Position numbers and translations under genes: made by a program. Shown here piece after piece: positions 1 to 7,054 of a stretch of 7,405 bases of DNA (the first letter of the stretch is position 1; the number at the start of each line of letters is the position of its first letter). This stretch comes from CAWBRT01 sp050015355. GTDB taxonomy: Bacteria > Acidobacteriota > Terriglobia > Terriglobales > Acidobacteriaceae. The stretch covers positions 1-7,405 of the forward strand of contig JBEKBO010000174.1 in the NCBI GenBank assembly GCA_050015355.1. The letters run 5' to 3'. A model generated the notes under the pieces. That model was given only the letters and a program-made list of their open reading frames with translations, made no database searches and was not told where the DNA came from.

Positions 1-486
1 GCTGAGCAGATGGTAAACAATCCGAGCGAGTTTGTGAGCCGTGGCAGTGATTGCTTGGGGTTTGCCGAGCTTCCGAGTGATACGTCGAAAGAACTCGCCG
101 AGATAGTCTTTGGCGTGATGCAGCGAGTTGGCCGCCATGCGCAGCGCAGTGGCAACGCGGCTCCTGACGCGGCGACTCTTGGTATAGAGCACCTTGCCAC
201 CACTGATCTTGTTCTCAGGGCAGAGTCCCAGCCAGGATGCGAAGGCGGAAGCATTGCGAAATCGGGACACATCTGTGCCGATCTCGCATAGGATGGTTTG
301 GGCTGTAATCGCGCTGATGCCAGGCACATTGGTGAGATCGACTCCGAAGATTCGATACAGCTCACCACGGAGGTCGAACGTCTTCGGCTCATACCGGCGC
401 CGTTGATATGCGGAAGCCTTGGTTCGTTTGGGTACTGTCGGCTCCGCGGTCGTCGCTTCGCGGCTCCCCACAGCCACGGTAGGCTC
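1..486 (-). pseudogene. IS110-family transposase, C-terminal fragment
   Basis: Read leftwards, this frame is open for 162 codons and runs off the window. It encodes the C-terminal transposase domain (Transposase_20) of the IS110/IS116/IS902 family. Recognisable segments in order are a basic linker (KRTKASAYQRRRYEPK), the helix-hairpin-like LTNVPGISAITAQTIL, the FRNASAFASWLGLCPENKISGG block, whose serine is the likely catalytic one, and a helical tail (ATALRMAANSLHHAKDYLG). IS110 enzymes join a RuvC-like DEDD domain at the N-terminus to this serine domain, and the pair acts as an RNA-guided recombinase. Here the DEDD half is absent: the frame meets a TAA at 487-489, no transposase-like sequence follows, and the SRAP gene starts at 529. 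This is therefore a 5'-truncated remnant that cannot be active by itself. Whether the 3' end is intact lies outside the window. The family call is firm; the truncation is seen directly. Confidence 0.88.
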
Positions 487-489
487 TTA

Positions 490-528
490 CGGTCAGCGTC
501 CAAAAGAAAACCGCCGTATACTGACCGC
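490..528 (+). promoter_or_regulatory. Inverted repeat and possible promoter ahead of the SRAP gene
   Basis: A perfect 7-bp inverted repeat, CGGTCAG (490-496) and CTGACCG (521-527), brackets the 24 bp just upstream of the SRAP start codon. A TATACT hexamer at 517-522 matches the -10 consensus at five of six positions, but no convincing -35 box lies at normal spacing. If this is the -10, transcription would begin close to the ATG at 529 and the message would be leaderless, which would explain why no Shine-Dalgarno sequence is visible. The repeat could be an operator. The palindrome seen at the imuA promoter is not repeated here. The promoter call is an inference. Confidence 0.35.
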
Positions 529-1215
529 ATGTGCGGCCGTTTCCGTATTGCACAAAAGAAAGAAATCCTCGAAGAGGCGTTCGATCTTGAGAACCTGGCG
601 ACGGAGCAGAATTGGGTTCCGCGATACAACGTTGCTCCCTGCCAGGAGATCGCTATTGTGCGGCAAGATGCCGGTAGTCCGGTACACCTGCTGTCGCGTG
701 TGCGCTGGGGATTGATTCCATCGTGGGCGAAAGATCCTTCTGTCGGATTCAAGATGATCAATGCCCGCGCGGAAACTGCCGCCGATATGCTATCGTTCCG
801 CGAGCCACTGCGTTCCCGGCGTTGCCTGATCCCAGCCGATGGATTCTACGAGTGGAAACGCGAAGGTAAAGAGAAACTACCATTTTGTTTCACGTTGCTG
901 AATGACGCCGTATTTGCCTTCGCCGGCCTGTGGGATGAGTGGAAGGATCCGCAAGGGCTGGTGATTGCGACCTGCTCGATTCTTACGACCACGCCCAACC
1001 AGTTGATGCAGGATGTTCATGGTCGCATGCCTGTAATTCTCGAACGCGATGCGCACGACCTGTGGCTTGATCCCGGCTTCAAAAGAGTTGGAGAGCTACA
1101 ACCGCTTTTGAGGCCCTATCCCGCCGAGGCCATGCGGCGCTATCGCGTGAGCCAGCGCGTGAACCAGGTAAAGAACGACGACCCTGAGTGTGCCGAGGCA
1201 ATTGACGCCGCATAG
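529..1215 (+). CDS. yedK: SRAP-domain abasic-site processing protein (YedK/HMCES family)
   Basis: This 228-residue protein has every hallmark of the SRAP family. These enzymes bind abasic sites in single-stranded DNA and form a covalent thiazolidine crosslink through the N-terminal cysteine, shielding the lesion from error-prone bypass or strand breakage. Visible motifs are MCGRF at the start with Cys2 as the nucleophile, RYNVAP with Asn34, WGLIPSWA (60-67), INARAET (77-83), GFYEW with Glu108, and DVHGRMP with His164. These correspond to the active-site Cys2, Asn, Glu and His of E. coli YedK. The start at 529 is fixed by chemistry: Cys2 must be exposed by methionine removal, so the upstream extension of this frame (to 298) cannot be part of the protein. 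Length is normal for the family and no lesion is seen. It converges on dnaE2, with one base between the stop codons. SRAP genes are commonly linked to ImuB/DnaE2 cassettes, so a role in the same damage response is likely. Confidence 0.95.
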   Translation: MCGRFRIAQKKEILEEAFDLENLATEQNWVPRYNVAPCQEIAIVRQDAGSPVHLLSRVRWGLIPSWAKDPSVGFKMINARAETAADMLSFREPLRSRRCLIPADGFYEWKREGKEKLPFCFTLLNDAVFAFAGLWDEWKDPQGLVIATCSILTTTPNQLMQDVHGRMPVILERDAHDLWLDPGFKRVGELQPLLRPYPAEAMRRYRVSQRVNQVKNDDPECAEAIDAA

Positions 1216-1216
1216 C

Positions 1217-3841
1217 TCAGTGAAAATCATGTGAGCGCACGTCGGCGGCACTGATTTCAAGCGGGCTGATGCTGTGCGCCTTGACCGAGATTACGTCCTG
1301 CTGATTCTGCAACTCTCCTTCAATCAGCAGAAACTTCTCATAGATCACTACACGCTTGAACTGCTCATAAACAGCAGGCGTGATGATGGCGTTGGCGATT
1401 CCCGTCTCATCTTCGAGGCTGAGAAATACAAATCCCTTTGCCGTGCCTGGGCGCTGGCGGGCGATGACACATCCAGCGATACGGGCCGGATAGCCATCGG
1501 TGAGTCGGGAGAGTGAATTTGCCGGGAGAATTCCCATGCGTTCCAATGCGGCACGATGAAAGAACATGGGGTGTCTGCCCACGGTGACACCGGTGCCCGA
1601 GAAGTCGGCTACGAGGCGCTCTTCGGTTGTCATCTGATGAAGTGGTGATGGCTCTGCCATCTGCTCGGGAAGCCCGTTCAACAATGGCCCCGCCGGGCGG
1701 CCGGCGTACTCTACCTGCCACAGAGCATCCCGGCGATGTGCAACTTCGCCCACCGAGTTCAGGGCTCCTATAGTTGCCAGAAGCGTCAGGTCGGATCTAC
1801 GTAGTTGTGGTACTCGCAGGTTCAGATCGTGAATCGAAGAGAACGGGCGCTGCTCCCTTGCCGAGATCAAGGCCAATGCTGTTTCGCGCCGCAGACCGCG
1901 CGCGTAGCAAAGACCGAGGCGCAGAGCGAAGCGATGCGTATCATCCGGCTCGGGTTCCAGTGTGCAAGGCCAGCCGGAATGTTGCACATCGACGGCCTTC
2001 AGGCGCAGGCCGTGCCGTTGCGCATCCTTCACAATCGTGACGGGCGAGTAGAAGCCCATGGGCTGATTGTTCAGCAGCGCGGCGGTAAAGGCCGCAAGGT
2101 AGTTGCACTTGAGATAGGCGCTCGCGTAAGCAATCAGCGCGAAGCTGGCGGCATGCGACTCCGGAAACCCATAGAGCGCGAAGGACGAGATGGAGTGAAT
2201 GATCTCATCCTGCACCCTGGGATGAATCCCATTGGCGGTCATGCCGCGCCGCAGCTTTCCCTCCAGTTCCTGCATGCGCGCCATGGAGCGGCGCATCCCC
2301 ACCGCACGGCGCAATTCCTCGGCCTCGCCGCCGCTGAAGTTGGCAACGATCATGGCCATGCGTATGAGTTGCTCCTGAAAGAGCGGAATGCCGAGCGTGC
2401 GTTTTAAAGTCGGCTCCAGCAGCGGGTGGTAGTAACTCACCTTCTCCAGCCCGCGCCTCCTCTTCATGTAGGGGTTCATCATGTTGCCGACGATGGGACC
2501 GGGTCGAATGATTGCCACCTGGACCACAAGATCGTAAAAGCATGTGGGATGATTACGCGGCAGCGCCGACATCTGCGCGCGGCTCTCCACCTGGAACATT
2601 CCCACCGTGTCGGCGTGCTGCAGGGCCTGATAAGTGGGCGGATCGTTCTGCGGAAGCTGTGCGAGGTCGAGCGGCGCGTGGTAATGGCGCGGCACTAATT
2701 CCAGGCAATCCTTAAGTACGGCCATCATGCCGAGTCCGAGCAGATCAACCTTGACGATCTTCATATCGGCGCAGTCCTCCTTGTCCCACTGGATGACCGT
2801 GCGCCCCGGCATGGAAGCTAGTTCGATAGGGACGACCGCATTCAGCCGCCCGCCGCAGATCACCATGCCGCCGGAGTGCTGTCCGAGATGGCGAGGCAGG
2901 TCCTGCATGCGCCGGCACAGCTCAACGTACTTGGCGATACGTCGATGCTGAATGTCGAAGCCCGCGGTCTGGAAGTTGTGCTCCAGGGTATCGTTCTCGC
3001 CTCGCCATTCCCAGGTGCTCACCAGCTTGGTCAGGCGGTTGAGCGTTTCGGCGTCGAACCCCAGGGCCTTGCCGGCTTCGCGTGCGGCGGAGCGTCCGCG
3101 GTAAGTAATGACGTTGGCGGTCATCGCCGCGCCGAGTTCGCCGTAGCGTTGATAGACGTACTGGATCGCTCGCTCGCGCTGCTCGCCGCTGGGCAGGTCA
3201 AGATCGATGTCCGGCCACTCGCCGCGTTCTTCAGAAAGAAAGCGTTCGAAGAGCAGGTCCATACCGACGGGATCGATCGCGGTGATGCCGAGCGCATAGC
3301 AGACAACGCTATTGGCAGCCGAGCCGCGTCCCTGCACCAGAATGCCTTCACGCCCGCAGAACTGCACTATGTCCCAGACGATAAGAAAATAGCCTGCAAG
3401 CTCGAGTTTTGCGATCAGGGCCAGTTCGCGCCGGGCCTGCTGTTCGGCGCGGACAAGCAGTTTGGCATCTCGCTTGGGCAGATAGCGCGCACAAATACCC
3501 TCGGCGGTGCGCTTCTCCAGGAACGACTGCATGGTTTCGCCTTCGGGCACGGAATAGTCGGGAAAGCGATAGCCGAGGTCGCTCATTTGGTAGTCGAGTC
3601 GCGCGGAAAGCTCTTGCGTGTTGGCGATGGCCTCCGGCAGATCGCGGAATAGTTCCTGCATCTCACGCGCTGGACGCAGGTATCGTTCCGCGTTGGGCGC
3701 AAGCAGACGGCCTGCAGTCTCCAGCGTGCAATGGTGGCGGATCGTGGTGAGCACGTCGAGCACTTCGCGCTCATAAGCCGTGGCGTAGGTCACCCCATTG
3801 GTCGCAAGCAATGGGAGCTTCAGCGAGCGGGCGATGCGCAC
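1217..3841 (-). CDS. dnaE2: DnaE2 polymerase core and C-terminal OB fold, downstream of premature stop
   Basis: This part has 874 residues if translation restarts at the GTG at 3841, four codons after the premature stop. It carries the end of the PHP region and the whole polymerase core. The catalytic aspartates are visible: PDIDLDLP (residues 210-217 of this part, Asp213 and Asp215) and KVDLLGLG (Asp366). They match the Asp401, Asp403 and Asp555 triad of E. coli DnaE. The fingers and tandem helix-hairpin-helix regions follow (for example YGFPESHAASFALIAYASAYLK). The last 92 residues are the OB fold, ending SHDFH as is usual for DnaE2. No further frameshift or stop is seen over 2.6 kb, so the lesion looks recent. 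Restart at the GTG would give an enzyme without most of its PHP domain; no ribosome binding site supports this. The stop is one base from the SRAP stop on the other strand. Confidence 0.85.
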   Translation of the reverse strand: MRIARSLKLPLLATNGVTYATAYEREVLDVLTTIRHHCTLETAGRLLAPNAERYLRPAREMQELFRDLPEAIANTQELSARLDYQMSDLGYRFPDYSVPEGETMQSFLEKRTAEGICARYLPKRDAKLLVRAEQQARRELALIAKLELAGYFLIVWDIVQFCGREGILVQGRGSAANSVVCYALGITAIDPVGMDLLFERFLSEERGEWPDIDLDLPSGEQRERAIQYVYQRYGELGAAMTANVITYRGRSAAREAGKALGFDAETLNRLTKLVSTWEWRGENDTLEHNFQTAGFDIQHRRIAKYVELCRRMQDLPRHLGQHSGGMVICGGRLNAVVPIELASMPGRTVIQWDKEDCADMKIVKVDLLGLGMMAVLKDCLELVPRHYHAPLDLAQLPQNDPPTYQALQHADTVGMFQVESRAQMSALPRNHPTCFYDLVVQVAIIRPGPIVGNMMNPYMKRRRGLEKVSYYHPLLEPTLKRTLGIPLFQEQLIRMAMIVANFSGGEAEELRRAVGMRRSMARMQELEGKLRRGMTANGIHPRVQDEIIHSISSFALYGFPESHAASFALIAYASAYLKCNYLAAFTAALLNNQPMGFYSPVTIVKDAQRHGLRLKAVDVQHSGWPCTLEPEPDDTHRFALRLGLCYARGLRRETALALISAREQRPFSSIHDLNLRVPQLRRSDLTLLATIGALNSVGEVAHRRDALWQVEYAGRPAGPLLNGLPEQMAEPSPLHQMTTEERLVADFSGTGVTVGRHPMFFHRAALERMGILPANSLSRLTDGYPARIAGCVIARQRPGTAKGFVFLSLEDETGIANAIITPAVYEQFKRVVIYEKFLLIEGELQNQQDVISVKAHSISPLEISAADVRSHDFH

Positions 3842-3853
3842 CGTGATCTGATT

Positions 3854-4423
3854 TCAATATTCCTCTTCGCGGTCGAAGTGCCTCTGCAATTCAACGAAGA
3901 CATTGCTATGGCCAAAGATATGAGTAAGCCGTTCGACTGCGCGCAAAGCTTCGGGGTATCCGCCGCGCCCCAGCGCCGCCGCCAATGGGCCTTCGTCGCC
4001 CCCGGTCAGGCACACCAGGCCCTGCGAGTGTTCCGCAATATCGCTCAGCAGCGCGGAGCCTTCCGCTTTTGTCCCTTCGCGCAACTTGTAGCGTGTAATC
4101 AAGCGGCAGAGATTTTGATAGCCGATGCTGGATTCAGCCAGCAAGGCAAAGCGCACGGGCTCTGTCGGAAAGCGGTGTGGCAGCCAGTCAGGTGGGCGTA
4201 TGCGCTCGCCCGTATCGCGCACGGCGACCTCGGCTCCTATGTGTGCCCGCGTACCCGCCCGCTGTGCAGCGATGTGAAAGCGCGGTGCGCCGTAGAGTCC
4301 GTTGCGGTCGAGCAGGGCCATGGCCGGCATCTCGAGTTGAGCGGCACGCGCCATCAGTAACTCGGGCAGAGATGCGCCTTCAAGAAAGCTGAATGCCGAA
4401 CGCACATGAAGTTCTACGTACAT
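3854..4423 (-). CDS. dnaE2: DnaE2 N-terminal fragment (PHP domain), ends at premature stop
   Basis: This fragment is 189 residues from the ATG at 4423, or 192 from the GTG at 4432. It holds most of the PHP domain that opens C-family polymerases: ELHVRSAFSFLEGAS at the start, then MALLDRNGLYGAPRFHIAAQRAG and the HIGAEV segment. Proofreading PHP domains have a His-x-His metal motif near the start. Here it is His-x-Arg (ELHVR), as in many DnaE2 proteins, so the domain is probably a structural, non-catalytic PHP even in the intact gene. The fragment stops before the end of the domain and contains no polymerase palm residues, so the product is expected to be non-functional and probably unstable. 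Confidence 0.8.
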   Translation of the reverse strand: MYVELHVRSAFSFLEGASLPELLMARAAQLEMPAMALLDRNGLYGAPRFHIAAQRAGTRAHIGAEVAVRDTGERIRPPDWLPHRFPTEPVRFALLAESSIGYQNLCRLITRYKLREGTKAEGSALLSDIAEHSQGLVCLTGGDEGPLAAALGRGGYPEALRAVERLTHIFGHSNVFVELQRHFDREEEY

Positions 4424-4432
4424 CGTCACCAC

Positions 4433-5398
4433 TCAGTCATAGGTTCCGATCAGATACCAGCAATTTGCGCCGGGGTCGTAGGCCAGGCGAAGGCATCGCT
4501 GTTGCACTTCCTTCAGCACGACATCCCACTCCTCGCGGCACCAGTCCATATTGCTCCACCATGCCCCGCTGGTTCGCCACGGTCCGGAGTATGTCTCTAC
4601 CGCGAGCTTTTTTCCGTCAAGCATGAGCATGGCCGGGGAAGGTCCGCTCATCACAATGTGTACTGCCCGCGGAGGCCGCACCATGCGCAGAGCGGAGATT
4701 TGCAAACGATGCGATGGTGCTTCCGGGTTCGCCTGTGCCGTATCGGGAAAAAGCGCTGTAATCCGGAATGCATCTGGCGCATGGCTGTCCAGCAATTCCG
4801 CCGAACCCACGCGTTCTTCGCCCACCAACTTGCGCAGCCGCGCCAACAGAATCTCCAGACGTCCTGCTTCGGGAGATTGCGGTGCAAACAATCCTTGCTG
4901 TACTTTCCGCGGACGGGCCGGCTGCGCGTGCATGGTGAAAGCCGTAACCCCCGCCGACGGAGGATGCAGTTCGAGATCCAGTTGAATCAGCTTGAGCAAC
5001 GTTCGATGATCGCGCTCCGGCAGCGCCGGGCGCACCGTGCCGCGATGTTCCGAGTGTTGCTCATCAGCCAGCACGAGGCGGGTCTCGACTGATGCAATCG
5101 CCAGCGCACGTTCATGCGCGAGCTGGGTCAGCTTCTCCAGAGCGCGGCTCATCAGAAAGAGGAGTGGCTCCAACAGCTCAACCGGATGCTCCAATTCGAT
5201 ATGTTCGCTCAGCGCGGCATCCACAGGATCTTCCACCGGCACGAGCAGATGATTGTAGGCGCCGCGCGCCAGCAGATGCAGCCGATGCCCGCTTTGTCCG
5301 AGGCGCATGACGAGCGGCTTCAGCGGCAGTGCCGCCAACTCTCCAAGAGTATGAATGCCCCAGGCTGCAAACGTCTGCCCCAGTACAGCGTCGAGTTC
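4433..5398 (-). CDS. imuB: ImuB C-terminal fragment with sliding-clamp-binding motif
   Basis: This is the frame after the one-base deletion. It reads the ImuB little-finger-like region and C-terminal tail up to the stop at 4433. A beta-clamp-binding pentapeptide, QQGLF (4886-4900), fits the Gln-x-x-Leu-Phe pattern. In the repaired protein it would fall near residue 353, close to where I recall the clamp motif of mycobacterial ImuB. The tail contains the WCREEWDVVLKE and CLRLAYDPGANCWYLIGTYD segments typical of ImuB C-termini. The first usable start in this frame is a TTG at 5338, which is not supported by a ribosome binding site. The fragment is probably not made efficiently. Confidence 0.78.
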   Translation of the reverse strand, partial: ELDAVLGQTFAAWGIHTLGELAALPLKPLVMRLGQSGHRLHLLARGAYNHLLVPVEDPVDAALSEHIELEHPVELLEPLLFLMSRALEKLTQLAHERALAIASVETRLVLADEQHSEHRGTVRPALPERDHRTLLKLIQLDLELHPPSAGVTAFTMHAQPARPRKVQQGLFAPQSPEAGRLEILLARLRKLVGEERVGSAELLDSHAPDAFRITALFPDTAQANPEAPSHRLQISALRMVRPPRAVHIVMSGPSPAMLMLDGKKLAVETYSGPWRTSGAWWSNMDWCREEWDVVLKEVQQRCLRLAYDPGANCWYLIGTYD

Positions 5399-5955
5399 AA
5401 GACTGCGAGTGGTAGAGGAGACAAGGTTTGTGCCTCGCGTCCGAGAGCAATGATCGTGATTCCCTTCAATCCGCGTGCGGCGAGCACCGCGGCATAGGCA
5501 TTGTGCGCAACCGCGATGCTTGCCTCGTATTTCGCTCTCTCCACCTCCGCCAACAGAGAGCGAGCCATGCGCGCGGCCGTTCCCAGTAACCGCTCCGAGT
5601 TCGATACATCAAGAATTAGCGTCGCCGCGGAAGATTGTTCTTCAGGCGCGGCAATTGCCTGCACTCTGGGCGAGAGCTGGTCCGCCAAGGTGATCAACTC
5701 CGTAAACGCATCATCTTCTTGGGCGCGCTCCCGCTCCAGAATCGTCATTCCTTCAAACGATTCAGCCTGCACGCGGCTCATTCCCATCGTTACACCTTGC
5801 TGCCGTGCGGTATCATTAAGCCCGAAGACATATTCCAGAGGCGGCGAGCCGGCAAGAATCAGCAGGGGTCGCTTGCGCAGCTCAGGGTGTGAGCGGGCCG
5901 CAGCCTGCGCGGCAAAGTCGCGAAGATGCAGACAGAGATACAATGCGGCAGGCAT
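5320..5955 (-). CDS. imuB: ImuB N-terminal fragment with out-of-frame tail
   Basis: This fragment is 211 residues long: 186 native residues and about 25 out-of-frame ones before a TGA at 5320. The native part is the palm/fingers region of the Y-family fold. It includes YLCLHLRDFAAQ, where an active polymerase would have its first catalytic Asp-x-Asp, and LDVSNSERLLG, where an active enzyme has its Ser-x-Asp-Glu. Both catalytic motifs are missing or altered, as is normal for ImuB. Translation now ends almost 900 bases before dnaE2, so any translational coupling to dnaE2 would be lost as well. Confidence 0.8.
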   Translation of the reverse strand: MPAALYLCLHLRDFAAQAAARSHPELRKRPLLILAGSPPLEYVFGLNDTARQQGVTMGMSRVQAESFEGMTILERERAQEDDAFTELITLADQLSPRVQAIAAPEEQSSAATLILDVSNSERLLGTAARMARSLLAEVERAKYEASIAVAHNAYAAVLAARGLKGITIIALGREAQTLSPLPLAVLNSTLYWGRRLQPGAFILLESWRHCR

Positions 5956-5958
5956 GGC

Positions 5959-7023
5959 TCATCTTGACCACAAGATGGTGCTGTTCCATGAAACTTCGAC
6001 CGATGCGGCAGGCTTCTTGCGGTAAGGATCAACCACGCGATTCCGCGAGATACTGACGCCATGACGTACTCCCGTGAGCAATGAGGTGCTGTGCTCCGCC
6101 GCCTGTCTCCACACAGCTTGCGGCTCTCCGCAGTGCAGAGACACCGCTGTACAGCTATTGGCGCAAGCCACCTGCGTCAGAAGAAGAAACATCGTCTGTG
6201 ACTTTTCGACCTGAAGGCGGAAGCGATACCAGGTGGCTAGCGGAACTCGCCGCGCGTATTCCGGGCTGACATCGCCCATGTCGAGCACAACTACACGGAA
6301 GCCGCCTGCGTTCAGAAGCAGGTCGGTGGCGCGCAGCGCCCGATCCAGGCGCCCCCACGGTTTACGCTCCATCCCGCGTTGAACATGAATTGCCGTACTA
6401 TGCGAGAGTCCCCCCTGCGGCGTAAAGATCACCGGCTCGATGCGCTTGCGGCGGATCGACTCCGAACAGCGCGGGGTGAAGTCCTTCGGCTCAGATGGCG
6501 AATTGCCACTCGTCTGGTGGCGGTTGAACAATCGACTTACGGCGCGATCCACACCAATGGCTTCGGCCCGCGGATGACAACCACCACGACCGGAACCGGG
6601 CTTCTCTTGGATCGCGTTTGGAAGCGCGGACGGGGTGGGCGTGGTTGCAGTTAAGGGAGAAACCACAACCGTCGCCTCTGCCTTTCCTGCGCGCACCCAT
6701 AACAGGCGACGCAAGTCCACACCCAGCGCGCAAGCCGAGAGCGGATCGAACGAATCCGAAACATCTATATAGGCGCCGAAACCACCGTTCAGTGTGACGC
6801 CAGCCAGAGCCGCCCAAGCCAGGGTTGTACGCCCCGAGGAAGCCGCTCCCGTCAGTTCGCAGATTCCGCCAAGCGGCAGCCCACCTCCGAGCGCGGTATC
6901 GACTTCCGCTATGCCACAGGGGACCAGCTCCGGCCGGGCGACTGGGCGTGCCGACAAAGCCGCGGGAACGCGCTCGGCCAGCGCCGATTCGATCTGTTTT
7001 CGAAGCTCTGCGGCAGTGTTCAT
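5959..7023 (-). CDS. imuA: ImuA, RecA-like mutasome accessory protein
   Basis: This intact gene of 354 residues is the first of the imuA-imuB-dnaE2 operon. The fold is RecA-like: GIAEVDTALGGGLPLGGICELTG (about 37-59), a Walker A variant GAASSGRT (59-66), FGAYIDVSDSFDP (82-93), and a Walker B-like strand VVVLDMGD (244-251). RVPLATWYRFRLQVEKSQTMFLLLTQ follows. In ImuA/SulA-type proteins this domain contacts ImuB and modulates RecA; it is not a recombinase. Residues of about 113-215, between the LLWVRAG strand and KPWGRLDRAL, form a polar, low-complexity insert that does not look folded and is longer than in proteobacterial ImuA. The ATG at 7023 is the first start possible, since a TAA lies in frame 15 bases upstream. 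No Shine-Dalgarno is evident. A promoter and a likely LexA operator lie directly upstream. It is the only cassette gene without a visible lesion. Confidence 0.87.
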   Translation of the reverse strand: MNTAAELRKQIESALAERVPAALSARPVARPELVPCGIAEVDTALGGGLPLGGICELTGAASSGRTTLAWAALAGVTLNGGFGAYIDVSDSFDPLSACALGVDLRRLLWVRAGKAEATVVVSPLTATTPTPSALPNAIQEKPGSGRGGCHPRAEAIGVDRAVSRLFNRHQTSGNSPSEPKDFTPRCSESIRRKRIEPVIFTPQGGLSHSTAIHVQRGMERKPWGRLDRALRATDLLLNAGGFRVVVLDMGDVSPEYARRVPLATWYRFRLQVEKSQTMFLLLTQVACANSCTAVSLHCGEPQAVWRQAAEHSTSLLTGVRHGVSISRNRVVDPYRKKPAASVEVSWNSTILWSR

Positions 7024-7039
7024 ATTCGCTTTTTATTCG

Positions 7040-7054
7040 CCTATGTACGATAGG
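7040..7054. promoter_or_regulatory. Candidate LexA operator over the imuA -10 box
   Basis: CCTAT-GTACG-ATAGG is a 5-5-5 palindrome that fully covers the -10 hexamer and lies 17 bases from the imuA start. imuA-imuB-dnaE2 cassettes are LexA-repressed in most bacteria studied, and LexA sites are palindromes of this size whose sequence differs between phyla. The position and symmetry are seen directly. The assignment to LexA is inferred, and the sequence does not match the E. coli or Bacillus consensus. Confidence 0.5.

Larger units (their letters stand above)
1217..4423 (-). pseudogene. dnaE2: Error-prone C-family DNA polymerase DnaE2 (ImuC), interrupted by an in-frame TGA
   Basis: Both halves of a DnaE2-type polymerase III alpha subunit lie in one continuous reading frame, separated only by a TGA at 3856-3854 (minus strand). 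Reading through would give 1068 residues, a normal DnaE2 length. The local protein is HFDREEEY-stop-NQITVRIARSLKLP. The family typically has an arginine at the stop position, and TGA is one transition from CGA. The family role is error-prone translesion synthesis together with ImuA and ImuB. I prefer the ATG at 4423 as start because DnaE2 proteins begin MYVELH; a GTG at 4432 is also possible. imuB ends at 4433, so dnaE2 is probably translationally coupled to it, and no good Shine-Dalgarno is visible. As it stands the gene should not make an intact polymerase. Read-through or a sequencing error cannot be excluded from one sequence. Confidence 0.85.
4433..5955 (-). pseudogene. imuB: ImuB, Y-family polymerase-like mutasome subunit, broken by a one-base frameshift
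   Basis: ImuB is encoded in two frames that join at about 5398. The N-terminal frame reads LPLAVL and then goes out of frame. The other frame continues ELDAVLGQTFAAWGIHTLGELAALPLKP, the expected ImuB continuation. Adding one G on the coding strand (TTGAACTC to TTGGAACTC) restores a single protein of about 508 residues, a normal length for ImuB. ImuB resembles Y-family polymerases but lacks their catalytic acids, and serves as the hub that links the sliding clamp, ImuA and DnaE2. The gene lies three bases after the imuA stop (TGA GCC ATG) and abuts dnaE2, so the three form one operon. No slippery heptamer is visible at the junction, so programmed frameshifting is unlikely. The gene is probably inactive in this sequence, unless the missing base is a sequencing error. 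Confidence 0.85.

Noticed and set aside
298..528. N-terminal extension of the SRAP reading frame
   Set aside because: The catalytic Cys must be residue 2 after the initiator Met. The extension runs over the antisense of the IS110 remnant and has no family similarity.
2876..3652. Plus-strand open frame of 258 codons
   Set aside because: It is antisense to the dnaE2 core, which has clear family motifs. It is a shadow frame in GC-rich coding DNA.
3854..3856. Selenocysteine or natural recoding of the TGA in dnaE2
   Set aside because: The family position is usually arginine, outside any redox site, and no downstream recoding element is evident.
5390..5403. Programmed -1 frameshift in imuB
   Set aside because: No slippery heptamer is present at the junction, and ImuB is made from a single frame elsewhere. 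A simple deletion explains the data better.
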